DNA of 64,000 nucleotides from CAYVAP01 sp964343195. GTDB taxonomy: Bacteria > Bacteroidota > Bacteroidia > J057. Made by a program: the position numbers and the translations under genes. Below the pieces are notes generated by a model. It had not been told where the DNA came from. It made no database searches and worked only from the letters and a program-made list of their open reading frames with translations. Positions 55,701 to 63,945 of this stretch are shown in pieces. Each line of letters begins with the position of its first letter. Position 1 is the stretch's first letter. The DNA lies in contig CAYFIR010000015.1 in the NCBI GenBank assembly GCA_964343195.1, forward strand, positions 7,931 through 71,930, read 5' to 3'.

Positions 55701-56962
55701 ATTTGCCCCTGCGCATCTTGCAGCAAAGCCTCTGGATGCCAGTCATGCAGTTGGGGTTTCCCCGGGACACTTTGTCCGATGAGATCGAAGGCCGCGGGCT
55801 GAAGACGGAAATGGTTCAGCCCATTCCAGGTACTGACCCAAAGTCCCTGCTGGGTATCTTCGAAAATGGACCAGATAGCCAGATCGGTAAGCCCCTGCTC
55901 TGCCGCTGCCCCTTGGGAAAAGTGGGTAATGGCACCGGTCTCCAGGTTGTAGCAATCCAGCCCCCCCAGAAAGTTTCCGATCCAGAGGTTGCCGTGGGCA
56001 TCCTCGTGCAAAAAACGAATGCCTCCCCCCGCACCCGAGCGCGTACGCAGCTCAGGCCAACGGTGGCCTTTGGGATTGTCCTCAGCCGGATAAAAACGGT
56101 TCGTTTCCCGGTCCAAAAACTGTAGTCCATCGCCCCAGGTGGCTACCCAGAATACACCCTCACGGTCTTCATATACGTGGATGATCTCGTTATGTGCCAG
56201 GCTGTACGGGTCGGCAGGATCATGCAGGTAGTGGATAAAGTGGTCTTGCTCCGCATCATATCGGATCAGGCCCCCATCGTTTGGATTTTGGTCCCAAGGG
56301 GAGCCGAGCCCGACCCAAAGGTCCCCTGCTCGATCGAGGTAGAGTTGGTTGGGGCTGACATAGGCCAGGTTGTGGGGGGCGCTTTGATCGGGACCATGTC
56401 CTACAAAGGTATCTGTGGCCGGGTCGTAGCGGTACACGCCTCCATTCCAGCCCCCAAGGGCAATCCAAAGCCGGCCCGCGTTATCCTCTTGGAGATCCAA
56501 CACCAGGATGCCGGGAAGGCTTGTTGAATCGTCCGGATCGTGCAGATAGGTACGAAACGCATCCGTTTGGGGATCGTAACGGTTCAGTCCATTCCAGGTT
56601 CCGATCCATAAAGTGCCCTGTCGATCTACGTAGAGTACTTCCGCGGTATTATTGGAAAGAGAAGTGCTATCCTCCGGGTCATGTTGGTAGAGGCGCATTT
56701 CGTGGCCATCGTATCGGTGCAGTCCTTCCTGGGTTCCGATCCAAAGGTAGCCCGTGGAGTCCTGCACGACTGAGATGACCTTACTGCCGGCTAGTCCTTC
56801 GGCCGGGGTGAAATGCTCGACGGAAAGGGAATACGAACCATCTGCCGGAGGGGAGGCCTGACCATATCCGCCTCTGACGCCCACGAGCGAACAGAGCGCC
56901 CAAATGAGGCACATGCTGTAGCGAAAGGCGCGTATTGGCGAATAGAAGGAATGCCGGCTCAT
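52799..56962 (-). CDS. Hybrid two-component system protein (propeller sensor, kinase, receiver, AraC output)
   Basis: This 1387-residue protein unites sensing and transcription control. After a signal peptide come about a dozen two-component propeller repeats (pattern DxxGxLWIGTxxGLxRYD, residues about 60-690). A Y_Y_Y domain (about 745-810), a membrane helix (FFGYGLLFLLALFALDRL) and HisKA with H894 in ITHEFRTPLT follow. The HATPase has NLLSNALKFT, DTGIGM and GTGIGLSL. The receiver carries D1188 in VISDVMMPGMDG, and an AraC-type HTH closes the protein (about 1285-1387, VAYAVGFSDPSYFSRAFSEE). In Bacteroides such proteins control polysaccharide-use loci. Here there is no SusC/SusD pair; instead the genes alongside encode surface and secreted proteins sharing an upstream element. 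I infer, without proof, that these are its targets. Confidence 0.92.
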   Translation of the reverse strand: MSRHSFYSPIRAFRYSMCLIWALCSLVGVRGGYGQASPPADGSYSLSVEHFTPAEGLAGSKVISVVQDSTGYLWIGTQEGLHRYDGHEMRLYQHDPEDSTSLSNNTAEVLYVDRQGTLWIGTWNGLNRYDPQTDAFRTYLHDPDDSTSLPGILVLDLQEDNAGRLWIALGGWNGGVYRYDPATDTFVGHGPDQSAPHNLAYVSPNQLYLDRAGDLWVGLGSPWDQNPNDGGLIRYDAEQDHFIHYLHDPADPYSLAHNEIIHVYEDREGVFWVATWGDGLQFLDRETNRFYPAEDNPKGHRWPELRTRSGAGGGIRFLHEDAHGNLWIGNFLGGLDCYNLETGAITHFSQGAAAEQGLTDLAIWSIFEDTQQGLWVSTWNGLNHFRLQPAAFDLIGQSVPGKPQLHDWHPEALLQDAQGQIWAGTWAGLERLDPNGGKSRLFEPGRSVPERGRNSEMVLSLYQQDPRHLLIGTGHHGLVQIDLSTERLRQFPQPDPKRSFPVDAIYQDEAGTIWVGTPQGLFYWEGQSDPTQVPPTQLPGPFPGVRAIVPDQGTKVWLGTPVGLFHLDVQSREIETVLTGYNVEAILSLGPEALWLGTNGLGLLKCNPLDQTYTKFTQADGLPGSMVFSLSKDSLGRLWIATTQGIAWMEQGNTRIRTFPLSKTPSIHEFYPLATIALPDGKLWFGGNGGILQIDPNLVRDDTVAPRPVIHSLKVFDQVYHALPGEGANQYRINAGGKSFAHDQNDLTFEFMGLDFTQPEANSFRYRLAPYESEWREVGSQRLAIYPNLPPGRYTFQVQAANPDGVWSHETATMEVVIRAPWWQTLWAFFGYGLLFLLALFALDRLQRRRLLRTERARAHLREVNLRAEAAEAQALQLQELDEAKARLYANITHEFRTPLTVILGMVDQIRGHSKERDLIRRNSQNLLRLINQMLDLSKLESGKLQLTLVQGDIIPFLEYLTESFFSMAQDKDIRLLFYPEVEALVMDYDEAKIQHIVYNLLSNALKFTPESGKIVLHAALEEAKGQPWLRLKVQDTGIGMAAEDLQRIFDRFYQTDTSATRKGEGTGIGLSLTRELVQLMEGEISVQSQLGQGSTFTVRLPVRRTADLPAPQELTSQPSPSPETAAALPPTEVAAEKPVLVLIEDNADVATYITGLLQARYHIHVERNGQAGLDRVLEVIPDIVISDVMMPGMDGFEVCERLKQDERSSHIPIILLTARGTQEDRLTGLRGGADAYLTKPFEKEELFIRLEKLRELRQALKARYAGGGAVFQEIVQKKTPGPDEAFLQKLIQAIHKRLDDPQLGVNDLCRAARLSNTQVNRKLKALVGKTPSQFIRLIRLQEAVRLLQSSEQHVSEVAYAVGFSDPSYFSRAFSEEFGYTPSAIRK

Positions 56963-57195
56963 GAAACTATGGGGCGTTAGCTAAAGGGTGGGGTGGTTCA
57001 GTTGGGAAAGTTATTGAAAAATAGAGGAAGAAGCATGGAATAGACGGCTCTGGCCCCAAGTCGTTGGGCTGAGTTTGTCTGATTTTACCAGAGAGTGTTG
57101 GCCCCTGTTTTCCAAAAACGTAACCCTGCCCCGGAGTACCTCCAATTGTAGTCGAGGCGTCCAGCCGTCTCTTCCTATCCTGTATCGATAAGGCT

Positions 57196-57786
57196 TCAAT
57201 TGATCACCACCGCCGCTGACACCCACTCTCCGTCATGGCTCAGCGAGATGTCCGTAGGCCAGGGTGTTGATCCAAGCCAGACTTCTGGCACCGCCACCGC
57301 ATTTTTCTCCAGACGAAAACCACCCGCCTGCTCCGGCCACTTTTCTGCCAGCAACTCTTTGAGTACTTGCTGCACCGAGGCCGATCGTTCATCGTTCGTT
57401 GGCTTTTCGATCCGCTGCTGCCGCACTTCTACCCGCTCCAGCTCTCTTTCACTTTCCGCCACCAAAGCCAATATATACCCTTCCTCTGATTGGAATCTGA
57501 ATTCACCAGACCATGCCCCTTGAGAACTCCGAACTCCGAACTCCGAACTTCGAATTCCCCCCAGCTCAAAGTCCCTAGGGCGCAACCCCCTCGGGTAGCC
57601 TTTTTTGACTGCCAATTTGTAAGCTGCTTCCTTGGCGGCCCAGAGCATCGCGGCGGCAAGCATCGGATCGGACTGTTCAGAGTGCCAGGTCAACTCGCTA
57701 TCGGTGAGCACCTTACGACACCAGCGCTGCGAACCCATGCGGGTTGGCAGCGCTGGTGGCCAGGCGATCAGGTCGTGCCCAATCAT
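57196..57786 (-). CDS. 4'-phosphopantetheinyl transferase superfamily protein
   Basis: 196 residues. The family moves phosphopantetheine from CoA to a carrier-protein serine. Seen: IGHDLIAWPPA at the start, the metal/CoA motif WAAKEAAYKLAVKKG (about 49-63) and a C-terminal ISLSHDGEWVSAAVV strand. The order (WxxKEAxxK before SHDG) is that of the circularly arranged Sfp-like proteins or of a degenerate one. Between them, residues about 77-88 (GGIRSSEFGVRSS) are encoded by a GAACTCC-type heptamer array that is also found in intergenic DNA. This insertion lengthens a loop. The gene overlaps the end of mnmA by 4 bp and is co-transcribed with it. No carrier-protein or polyketide genes lie nearby. 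Confidence 0.7.
   Translation of the reverse strand: MIGHDLIAWPPALPTRMGSQRWCRKVLTDSELTWHSEQSDPMLAAAMLWAAKEAAYKLAVKKGYPRGLRPRDFELGGIRSSEFGVRSSQGAWSGEFRFQSEEGYILALVAESERELERVEVRQQRIEKPTNDERSASVQQVLKELLAEKWPEQAGGFRLEKNAVAVPEVWLGSTPWPTDISLSHDGEWVSAAVVIN
57524..57557. repeat. GAACTCC heptamer array inside the PPTase gene
   Basis: GAACTCC three times, then GAACTTC and GAATTC. It is in frame on the minus strand and codes for the loop with SSEFGVRSS. The related GAACTAC array is at 59791-59860. Confidence 0.85.
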
Positions 57787-58979
57787 GCAATTACTCCCGA
57801 ACCGATCAATTCCTCGCCATCATACCAGGCGGCAAACTGTCCGGGGGTGATGCCCCGCTGATCCTCGTCGAAGACCAGGTACAGGCCCTCCGCCTCGGCG
57901 TAGAGGGTAACGGCCTGCAGCGGCTGACGGTAGCGGATGCGTCCCATCAGGGACTTCGTTTCGCCGGGGGCCAGTGCCAAATCAGGCCGCACCCAGTGCA
58001 CGTCGTCCTGAGGGATGAACAGGCCCTTTCGGTTGAGACCGGGATGCTCTTCGCCCATTCCAACGTAGATCACATTCTCGGTGGTGTCGGTGGCGATCAC
58101 GAACAATGGCTCCGGTTTCCCACCTACGTTGAGGCCCTTGCGCTGTCCGATGGTGAAGTAGTGCGCTCCCTGATGTTGTCCGACCACTTGACCATCAGCT
58201 GATTGGTAGACAAATGGGTCCGAAAGCTGCCGCAGCCAGGTGTTGCGGTCAGGTTGTCCTTCGCCTGCGAGTACCCGCTCTGCATAGATCGGCGAATCGG
58301 CGGGAATCTCCACGATGTTGCCTTGTTTAGGCTCCAGTTGCTGTTGGAGGAAGGTCGGCAGCTTGACTTTGCCAATGAAGCAGAGCCCCTGTGAGTCCTT
58401 CTTCTCGGCGGTGATGAGGTCCTGCTCACGGGCGATTTCGCGAACTTCGCTTTTTTGCAGGTGGCCGATGGGAAACAGCGCGCGGCTCAGTTGTGCCTGA
58501 TTAAGCTGACAGAGGAAATAGCTCTGGTCCTTGTTGGGATCAGCACCAGAGATCAGGCGATGGAGGGTTTGGCCATCCTGCTCGATGGTGTCCTTCTGGA
58601 CGTAATGGCCAGTAGCGACAAAGTCCGCCTTGAGCTTCAGGGCTTTATCCAGGAAAATATCAAACTTGATCTCGCGGTTGCACAGCACGTCGGGGTTGGG
58701 TGTGCGGCCCGCTTTGTATTCGGCAAACATATAGTCCACGATCCGGGCCTTGTACTCGCGGCTCAGGTCAATGGTCTGGAAGGGGATGCCCAGTTTTTGA
58801 GCGACGGCCAGGGCGTCGTGGCTATCCTCAAGCCAGGGACACTCCTGGCTGATGGTTACCGAGTCGTCGTGCCAGTTTTTCATAAACAGGCCGATGACTT
58901 CATAGCCTTGCTCTTTCAGCAAATAGGCGGCGACGCTGCTGTCCACGCCACCCGAAAGGCCCACTACCACTCTTTCCAT
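57783..58979 (-). CDS. mnmA: tRNA-uridine 2-sulfurtransferase
   Basis: 398 residues from ATG 58979 (MERVVVGLSGGVDSS); the longer frame to 59066 adds residues with no family match. The PP-loop SGGVDSS lies at 9-15. The enzyme adenylates U34 of tRNA-Lys, -Glu and -Gln and thiolates it. Catalytic cysteines are C100 (NPDVLCNREIKFD) and C200 (GLCFIGK), at the spacing of E. coli C102 and C199. The C-terminal beta-barrel domain closes with EEDQRGITPGQFAAWYD-type residues. It leads a two-gene unit with the PPTase. Confidence 0.95.
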   Translation of the reverse strand: MERVVVGLSGGVDSSVAAYLLKEQGYEVIGLFMKNWHDDSVTISQECPWLEDSHDALAVAQKLGIPFQTIDLSREYKARIVDYMFAEYKAGRTPNPDVLCNREIKFDIFLDKALKLKADFVATGHYVQKDTIEQDGQTLHRLISGADPNKDQSYFLCQLNQAQLSRALFPIGHLQKSEVREIAREQDLITAEKKDSQGLCFIGKVKLPTFLQQQLEPKQGNIVEIPADSPIYAERVLAGEGQPDRNTWLRQLSDPFVYQSADGQVVGQHQGAHYFTIGQRKGLNVGGKPEPLFVIATDTTENVIYVGMGEEHPGLNRKGLFIPQDDVHWVRPDLALAPGETKSLMGRIRYRQPLQAVTLYAEAEGLYLVFDEDQRGITPGQFAAWYDGEELIGSGVIA

Positions 58980-59132
58980 AGCTTCTGTTTCAGGTATTTG
59001 GGAACAAAAGTACGATTTTTCCCGTGTAAGGTTGACACCCAGGTGACACGGGCAGGCTATGATCACGGCTTCCGATCATTTTGGAGCAAAAATCATACTA
59101 CTGGACATTTTCATTTGCGAACCACCTAATTT

Positions 59133-59182
59133 TAACCGCAAAGGACGCAAAGGAGGTCGCGAAGTCCGCTAAGAATAAGGTC
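59133..59182. repeat. CGCAAAGGA-type repeats
   Basis: ACCGCAAAGGACGCAAAGGA followed by degenerate copies (GGTCGCGAAGTCCGC). Nine-base words of this type recur in the intergenic DNA of many bacterial genomes. It lies in the divergent mnmA/deaminase region. Confidence 0.55.
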
Positions 59183-59273
59183 AAGAGCACAAATCCTGGA
59201 TTCCGGTTTATCGGAAGGAAACCGTTGGTTTCGTTTTTGTCCAGGAGTATGACAAAAATCGTTAATTGAACCC

Positions 59274-59699
59274 ATGACAAGTAAATCACCCGAAGAACTA
59301 TACGAAATCGCCAAAGAATTTGTCGGAGAATATACCCTGACCCATCGTAGCCTGAAAGTCGGGACGGTCGCAGCGGCTTTGCTTGCTGGCTCTGGTAAGG
59401 TTTACACCGGCGTCAACATGGACATGTTTTGTGGGATTGGATTTTGTGCAGAGCACGCCGCTGCGTCTCAGATGCTAAAAGAGCGCGAAACCCACATTGT
59501 CATGGCCATTGCGGTCAAGCATCACACCATCCTCCCTCCCTGTGGACGTTGCCGGGAACTGATGGTTCAGATGGACTTCCGCAACTCTGAAACACTGGTT
59601 GTGCTTCCCGAATTTGAAATTCAACCCCTAAAGAAGCTGATGCCCCTGCATTGGATGGATTACGCTGACCCCGCTCGGATGCCTGGGAAGAGGGAATGA
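59274..59699 (+). CDS. Cytidine deaminase-like zinc enzyme
   Basis: 141 residues. The zinc site is C58, C90 and C93 (FCAEHAA and PPCGRCRE) with E60 as the proton shuttle. The layout and length are those of the homotetrameric cytidine deaminase / blasticidin-S-deaminase group. CAEHAA instead of CAERTA and the short C-terminus bring it nearer to the blasticidin-S-deaminase-like subgroup, whose natural substrates are mostly unknown. It is monocistronic. Its downstream spacer is filled with short tandem repeats. Confidence 0.85.
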   Translation: MTSKSPEELYEIAKEFVGEYTLTHRSLKVGTVAAALLAGSGKVYTGVNMDMFCGIGFCAEHAAASQMLKERETHIVMAIAVKHHTILPPCGRCRELMVQMDFRNSETLVVLPEFEIQPLKKLMPLHWMDYADPARMPGKRE

Positions 59700-59757
59700 A
59701 GGAATGAAGGAATGAAGGTATATAGGGGGTATATGGGGTATAAGGTATATGGTGGAA
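59694..59757. repeat. GAATGAAG octamers and TATAGGGG-type words
   Basis: GAATGAAG is repeated three times from the stop codon region of the deaminase gene on (59694-59718). Then come GTATATAGGGGGTATATGGG words, the complement of the TATACACCC family. Confidence 0.75.
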
Positions 59758-59790
59758 TTGTTGTAACCCATTGGGTATCGGGCCAGTACC

Positions 59791-59860
59791 GAACTACGAA
59801 CTACGAACTACGAACTACGAACTACGAACTATGAACTACGAACTATGAACTACGAACTAC
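59791..59860. repeat. GAACTAC heptamer array (10 units)
   Basis: Ten uninterrupted 7-bp units: GAACTAC eight times and GAACTAT twice. The last unit contains the stop codon (complement of 59857-59859) of the DUF4403 gene. Confidence 0.95.
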
Positions 59861-61119
59861 AACGAAGTAAGCGTCATCTGGGCCCTGCCTTGCAGGCTAA
59901 GGGAAATACAGAGCCCTCTTTCTTCGGCATAAATTTCCTGAAACATGATCTTGTGAATTCTTCCATTGAGAGTGGCTCCGGTTGGCAGGGCATAGGCCGC
60001 AATCTGCTCCTCTACTTCTTTGCGGGAAGCTCTGATCTGCTCCTCGATCATATCGCTCAATCCTCGGGTAAGGTCTTTTTTGACCCAGTACCGTACCAGC
60101 GCCCAACTGGCCCGTAGCCAGGCCGGAGCCTGGGTGATGCGAGCCTGTAAATGCTTGATGTTGATTTGTTCATCGCCCGGATGCAGGTCCCATTCCCATG
60201 AGAGGACGATTTTACCAGAGAGTCCTCGCTTGACCCAGAATCGCGATCCGGTAACCCGAAACCAGGTGCTAACCTCCACGTGTTTTCCTTCCCCCGAAAG
60301 GCTGACCTGACGCCAGCTGATGTCGAGTTCTGTTCCAGCAATATGTTCCTCAATAGACTGGTCACTGATTTCGTGTTCCAGGGATTCCCAGCTTAGGTGG
60401 AGATTCACCGGGAGGGTAGAAGGCAAGTCCGGGATCAGTTCTATCGGATCGGTCAAAGGCTGTGGAGCCTTGGGAAGATAAAAGCCGGGAGGTCCTACTT
60501 CTCCACGCAATGGGATCTGGGCGGAAACGGACAGGTCCGGGCCTTCGATCCGGATGGGGGAGATGGGGACGGGTTGTAGCTCGGGGATGAGCTTCAGGTT
60601 GAGATTGTCTTCCAGTGGGATAATGTCCTGGGTATGTCTCCAACCTTCTTCCACCGACGCTCGAAGATCGGCGGCTTTTGGGATCCATTTGTCCATGTCT
60701 TTCCCCAGCTTTTCCAGTTCCCTTTCCAGCATCGGCCTGATGACCTCCTTAAGGGGAAGTTTGAGGCCGAGGTTGAGAGAGGGGCTCTGCAGCCATGAGA
60801 AGCTAACATGGGACCGGGTCTGCAGGTTCCAGTCCAGTAAGATTTTTAGCTCGGTCCGAAACTGGATCAGGACTTCAAACTTGACGAGAGCCGGCAGGGT
60901 AATGCCGGAGAATACATTTCGGGTCAGGCCCAACCAGTCACCATTGGCCTGGATTTTTACAGGAAACTCACCGATAAGCTCTGATCCGTGGCCATGCAGG
61001 TCAACTTCCCCCTGGGGAATCACCTGTATGGCCCCTCGGAATTGGTCCTTTACCTCTGCAAGAGAGGCCAGGATCTGCTGCTTCACGAGAGATAGTGGGA
61101 GTTTAAGGGTGAAATCCAT
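59857..61119 (-). CDS. DUF4403 family protein
   Basis: About 420 residues from ATG 61119 (MDFTLKLPLSLVKQQI); an upstream ATG at 61203 is possible but adds an unlikely segment. It matches DUF4403, a Bacteroidota-enriched family of beta-rich proteins that look like tandem lipid-binding (BPI/TULIP-like) folds. Alternating amphipathic strands carry the pattern L-x-L-P-L, and helices are seen around 125-165 and 340-400 (DMIEEQIRASRKEVEEQI). Many family members have a lipoprotein signal; this one has none, so its location is unclear. The stop codon is supplied by a heptamer array. Confidence 0.7.
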   Translation of the reverse strand: MDFTLKLPLSLVKQQILASLAEVKDQFRGAIQVIPQGEVDLHGHGSELIGEFPVKIQANGDWLGLTRNVFSGITLPALVKFEVLIQFRTELKILLDWNLQTRSHVSFSWLQSPSLNLGLKLPLKEVIRPMLERELEKLGKDMDKWIPKAADLRASVEEGWRHTQDIIPLEDNLNLKLIPELQPVPISPIRIEGPDLSVSAQIPLRGEVGPPGFYLPKAPQPLTDPIELIPDLPSTLPVNLHLSWESLEHEISDQSIEEHIAGTELDISWRQVSLSGEGKHVEVSTWFRVTGSRFWVKRGLSGKIVLSWEWDLHPGDEQINIKHLQARITQAPAWLRASWALVRYWVKKDLTRGLSDMIEEQIRASRKEVEEQIAAYALPTGATLNGRIHKIMFQEIYAEERGLCISLSLQGRAQMTLTSL

Positions 61120-61349
61120 CACTCGAAAATAAACCTCATGTGGCAAAAAAGCCAAAAGGACACGCCCATGATTCATGAGCGTGTCCCGGATAAGGCCATC
61201 CAACGGGGAAATTCGTTGGGGAATGCCAAAAAAATACAGAAGAAGTGGTTAGGGAAAAGCGCGGAGGTGTAGGGACACCCTGCCGCGCGGGGCCAATTAG
61301 ATTTGCCTATTCATCATGGCCTTTATCTTAACCTGGTGGAAGGAATTCG

Positions 61350-61436
61350 AAATTGGGTATTCGTAATTCGTGAAAGCTGCTGACCAGCAACTCTTTCAAT
61401 TACGAATTACTGATCACGAATCACGAATTTCAACGC
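61350..61436. repeat. ATTCGTAATTCG/AATTACGAATT palindromic words
   Basis: GTAATTCG (at 61359-61366) and CGAATTAC (at 61402-61409) flank GAAAG/CTTTC and TGCTG/CAGCA pairs, so the words form an interrupted hairpin. Further ATCACGAATCACGAATT copies follow. It lies between the small membrane-protein gene and the DUF4403 gene and may end the former's transcript. Confidence 0.6.
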
Positions 61437-61437
61437 A

Positions 61438-61623
61438 TTACGCTGCATGGTCGTGCAGCTGTGGTTCTATCAGGTACACGGGGTCTTTGTCTTTCAGTGG
61501 GGACTGAATGCTTTTACGGGGGCTGCCGTGGCTGCGACGGTATTCTACTACTACCCCCATAGCAGTTGCGGCAAAGAATAGAGACCAAAGGGAGAATACG
61601 ATTGCGTCAGCGAAGAATTCCAT
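61438..61623 (-). CDS. Small single-span membrane protein
   Basis: 61 residues: one membrane helix (AIVFSLWSLFFAATAMGVVV) followed by a charged tail (EYRRSHGSPRKSIQ). Composition and topology (positive residues after the helix) are protein-like, and the gap around it has no other gene. A -7-like box (TACTTTTG, complement of 61693-61700) lies about 70 bp upstream. I do not recognise a family. Confidence 0.5.
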   Translation of the reverse strand: MEFFADAIVFSLWSLFFAATAMGVVVEYRRSHGSPRKSIQSPLKDKDPVYLIEPQLHDHAA

Positions 61624-61803
61624 GATATGGTGTTTACTTTCGGGTTTTTTAAATAAGAGAAGCTCGGGGGAATGTTGCTTTCATCTTACATTACAAAAGT
61701 AGTGCAGAAATGAGCGTGATGCCCGCCAAACAGGCTGCAATACTGACCACTCAGGTTGCAGTTTTGCATTATCCGATAAGTAGGACGTTTTTGAACGCGA
61801 ACC

Positions 61804-62886
61804 TTACATGATTTGGCCTTGATTCAATGCGTGAATCAATTGATCTATGGCGGACTGATTGCCTTCGGCCAGATGGGATGCTCTTAATATTTTTCCTTTT
61901 AAATGCCCCTGCCCCCCGGCAAGGAAAATTCCCATGGACGCAACCAGTTGTTGCTGAATGTCGGTAGTTTCCTTTCCCGGAACGGTAAATGCTGTTAGGG
62001 TAGGGCTGGGTACTTCCGGAAAGATACCCGCACCCCTTTCTACCAGCGCCGATCGGAACGCCGTAGCCATCTGATGGGTGTGGTTCCAGATCTTGGGGTA
62101 GCCTGTGGCCATGATGTGCAGGAGGGCAGCCTTGAGGCCATACATGAGTTGGGTAGGAGCGGTAAAGGGGAAATTCTGCTCCCGAGCCTGGTCGGCATAG
62201 TTGTATAGATTGGCATAATCCCCGCTGAAGGTGGGGGAAAGTCTATCCATAGCCCTGCTACTGATGGCAAAGGCCACGACACCCGCGGGATTCATGAGCG
62301 CTTTCTGGCTGGAGCCCAGGCTTAGGTCCAGGTCCCAGGCGTCATGGTAATACGGCATGGCGCCAGCGCTGGTGATCGCATCGACCACCAGGAGACAGTC
62401 AGGATGACTTCGCCTAAGCGAAAAAGCCATCTCTTCAAGGTCTATCAACGCTCCCGTGGAAGTTTCCGAGTGGGTGAAAATCACCCCTTTTAAATCCTGA
62501 TGGGCTGTAGCGGCCTCTACCACCTGCTGTACCGATGGGCTTTTTCCCCATTCTGCTTTCACCTCGATTACTTCCAGTCCGATGTGACTGCCAAACTGAA
62601 CCCATCTCTCTGAAAACTTCCCGAAGTTCAGAACCATGACCTTTTCTCCCTGATGAAAAAGGCTCTGCATGGACATTTCCACTCCATATGAGCCACTTCC
62701 AAAGAATACTCCTGTCTGACCTGTGGTCTGGAAAAAGTATTGCAGTCCCTGTTGTACCTCACCATACAGTTCCCGGAATTCCGGTGTCCGGTGGTGAATG
62801 GTCGGGAGGGACAGAGCTTCCTGCACAAAGTCAGGAATAGGAACTGGTCCCGGGGTCAGTAAGGTAGGGTAGGGGGCGTTTTTCAT
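61804..62886 (-). CDS. Class V aminotransferase (serine-pyruvate / alanine-glyoxylate type)
   Basis: 360 residues, fold type I. LLTPGPVPIPDFV and IHHRTPEFRELY form the N-terminal signature. GSGSYGVEM, SETSTGALID and the PLP lysine K195 in LGSSQKALMNPAG follow. The motif set is that of the serine-pyruvate/alanine-glyoxylate/2-AEP-pyruvate group rather than SerC or cysteine desulfurase. The amino donor is not evident. It is monocistronic; the next gene upstream on the strand is 261 bp away. Confidence 0.85.
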   Translation of the reverse strand: MKNAPYPTLLTPGPVPIPDFVQEALSLPTIHHRTPEFRELYGEVQQGLQYFFQTTGQTGVFFGSGSYGVEMSMQSLFHQGEKVMVLNFGKFSERWVQFGSHIGLEVIEVKAEWGKSPSVQQVVEAATAHQDLKGVIFTHSETSTGALIDLEEMAFSLRRSHPDCLLVVDAITSAGAMPYYHDAWDLDLSLGSSQKALMNPAGVVAFAISSRAMDRLSPTFSGDYANLYNYADQAREQNFPFTAPTQLMYGLKAALLHIMATGYPKIWNHTHQMATAFRSALVERGAGIFPEVPSPTLTAFTVPGKETTDIQQQLVASMGIFLAGGQGHLKGKILRASHLAEGNQSAIDQLIHALNQGQIM

Positions 62887-63147
62887 GGATCATTGATCAT
62901 AGGTCATTGATCGGGATAGAGTTGCACAAGTGCGTTGGATTCGTAATTTCCCGTTCTGCGGGAAAAGTACTGATAGCTAGGTTTTTATATCAGGGTCAGA
63001 TAGTTCATTACTTTATTCCGAAACCACCATTACCTGCGGAATGAAGTTCCTGACCAATTCGAGTTGAGATAGCAGTCTAATAGCCAGTACATTCAACTTC
63101 GAACTCTTTTCACTAACCTCCTGATCAGGTTTTGGGAATTCCTCTGA

Positions 63148-63798
63148 TTACTGCAATGGCTGATTGCGGTGGAAAATATTCACCTGATCGTCACAGTACA
63201 TTTTCACGTCCAGCATGGCATGAATGATCAGTTGATGCAGTGTTTCTACGATGCCATATGAAAAATGTGGGACGTAAAAGTTGGCGTGGCCCATTCCCCG
63301 AAGGGTATTGTCGGGCTTGAAGCCAGTGGTCGTAATGACCCTGATCCCCTGAGACAGGGCCTGTCTGGCCCCGTTAACAATGTTTTGGGAGGTGCCGGAA
63401 CAGCTAATGCCGATCAGCAAATCTCCTTCCTGTCCAAATGCTTCTATTGCAGCTGCAAACCCATCCTCGTGCGAGAGGTCATTAGCCAGGCAGGTGAGTT
63501 GTGCACTGTCATTAAAAGTGAGGGCTTTTACCTTGCCATTTTTCCAGAAGTCCACTGCGAGGTGGCTGGCGGTGGCCGCTGATCCTCCATTCCCGATGAG
63601 CATAATCTTGCGACCATTGCTTTCTGCTTCCCGTAGCCATCCCCGCACGACATCCAGAGCCATTTCGAACTCCATGGCCTCTCCTGCGATGGTTGCCTCG
63701 GACTGGCTCAGGGCCGTGTGAAGGTCATCTGTATATTTTTGCCAAAAGCCTTTTGTCTGGGCCTGTGTCTCCTGTTGAGTCAGGGCGTGATTTTTCAT
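63148..63798 (-). CDS. SIS-domain sugar isomerase (GmhA/DiaA-like)
   Basis: 216 residues: a helical N-terminus followed by a SIS domain with IGNGGSAATASHLAVDFWKN and ISCSGTSQNIVNGA, the sugar-phosphate-binding Ser/Thr loops. The form is that of sedoheptulose-7-phosphate isomerase GmhA. The His that forms part of the GmhA active site is present near the C-terminus (ETLHQLIIH). Other heptose genes are not in view, so DiaA-like non-enzymatic roles cannot be excluded. Confidence 0.8.
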   Translation of the reverse strand: MKNHALTQQETQAQTKGFWQKYTDDLHTALSQSEATIAGEAMEFEMALDVVRGWLREAESNGRKIMLIGNGGSAATASHLAVDFWKNGKVKALTFNDSAQLTCLANDLSHEDGFAAAIEAFGQEGDLLIGISCSGTSQNIVNGARQALSQGIRVITTTGFKPDNTLRGMGHANFYVPHFSYGIVETLHQLIIHAMLDVKMYCDDQVNIFHRNQPLQ

Positions 63799-63945
63799 GC
63801 CGCAAATATAACAGGGCTTTGGCTAATGGCCTACGGGGGATGTGGAATGGGATAGGGAAGAAAGGGGTACGTGAAGGAAATAAGGTATATAAGGGAAATA
63901 AGGTGTATATGGGTAATATTGGCACTGTGGTTAATCGTACCAACT

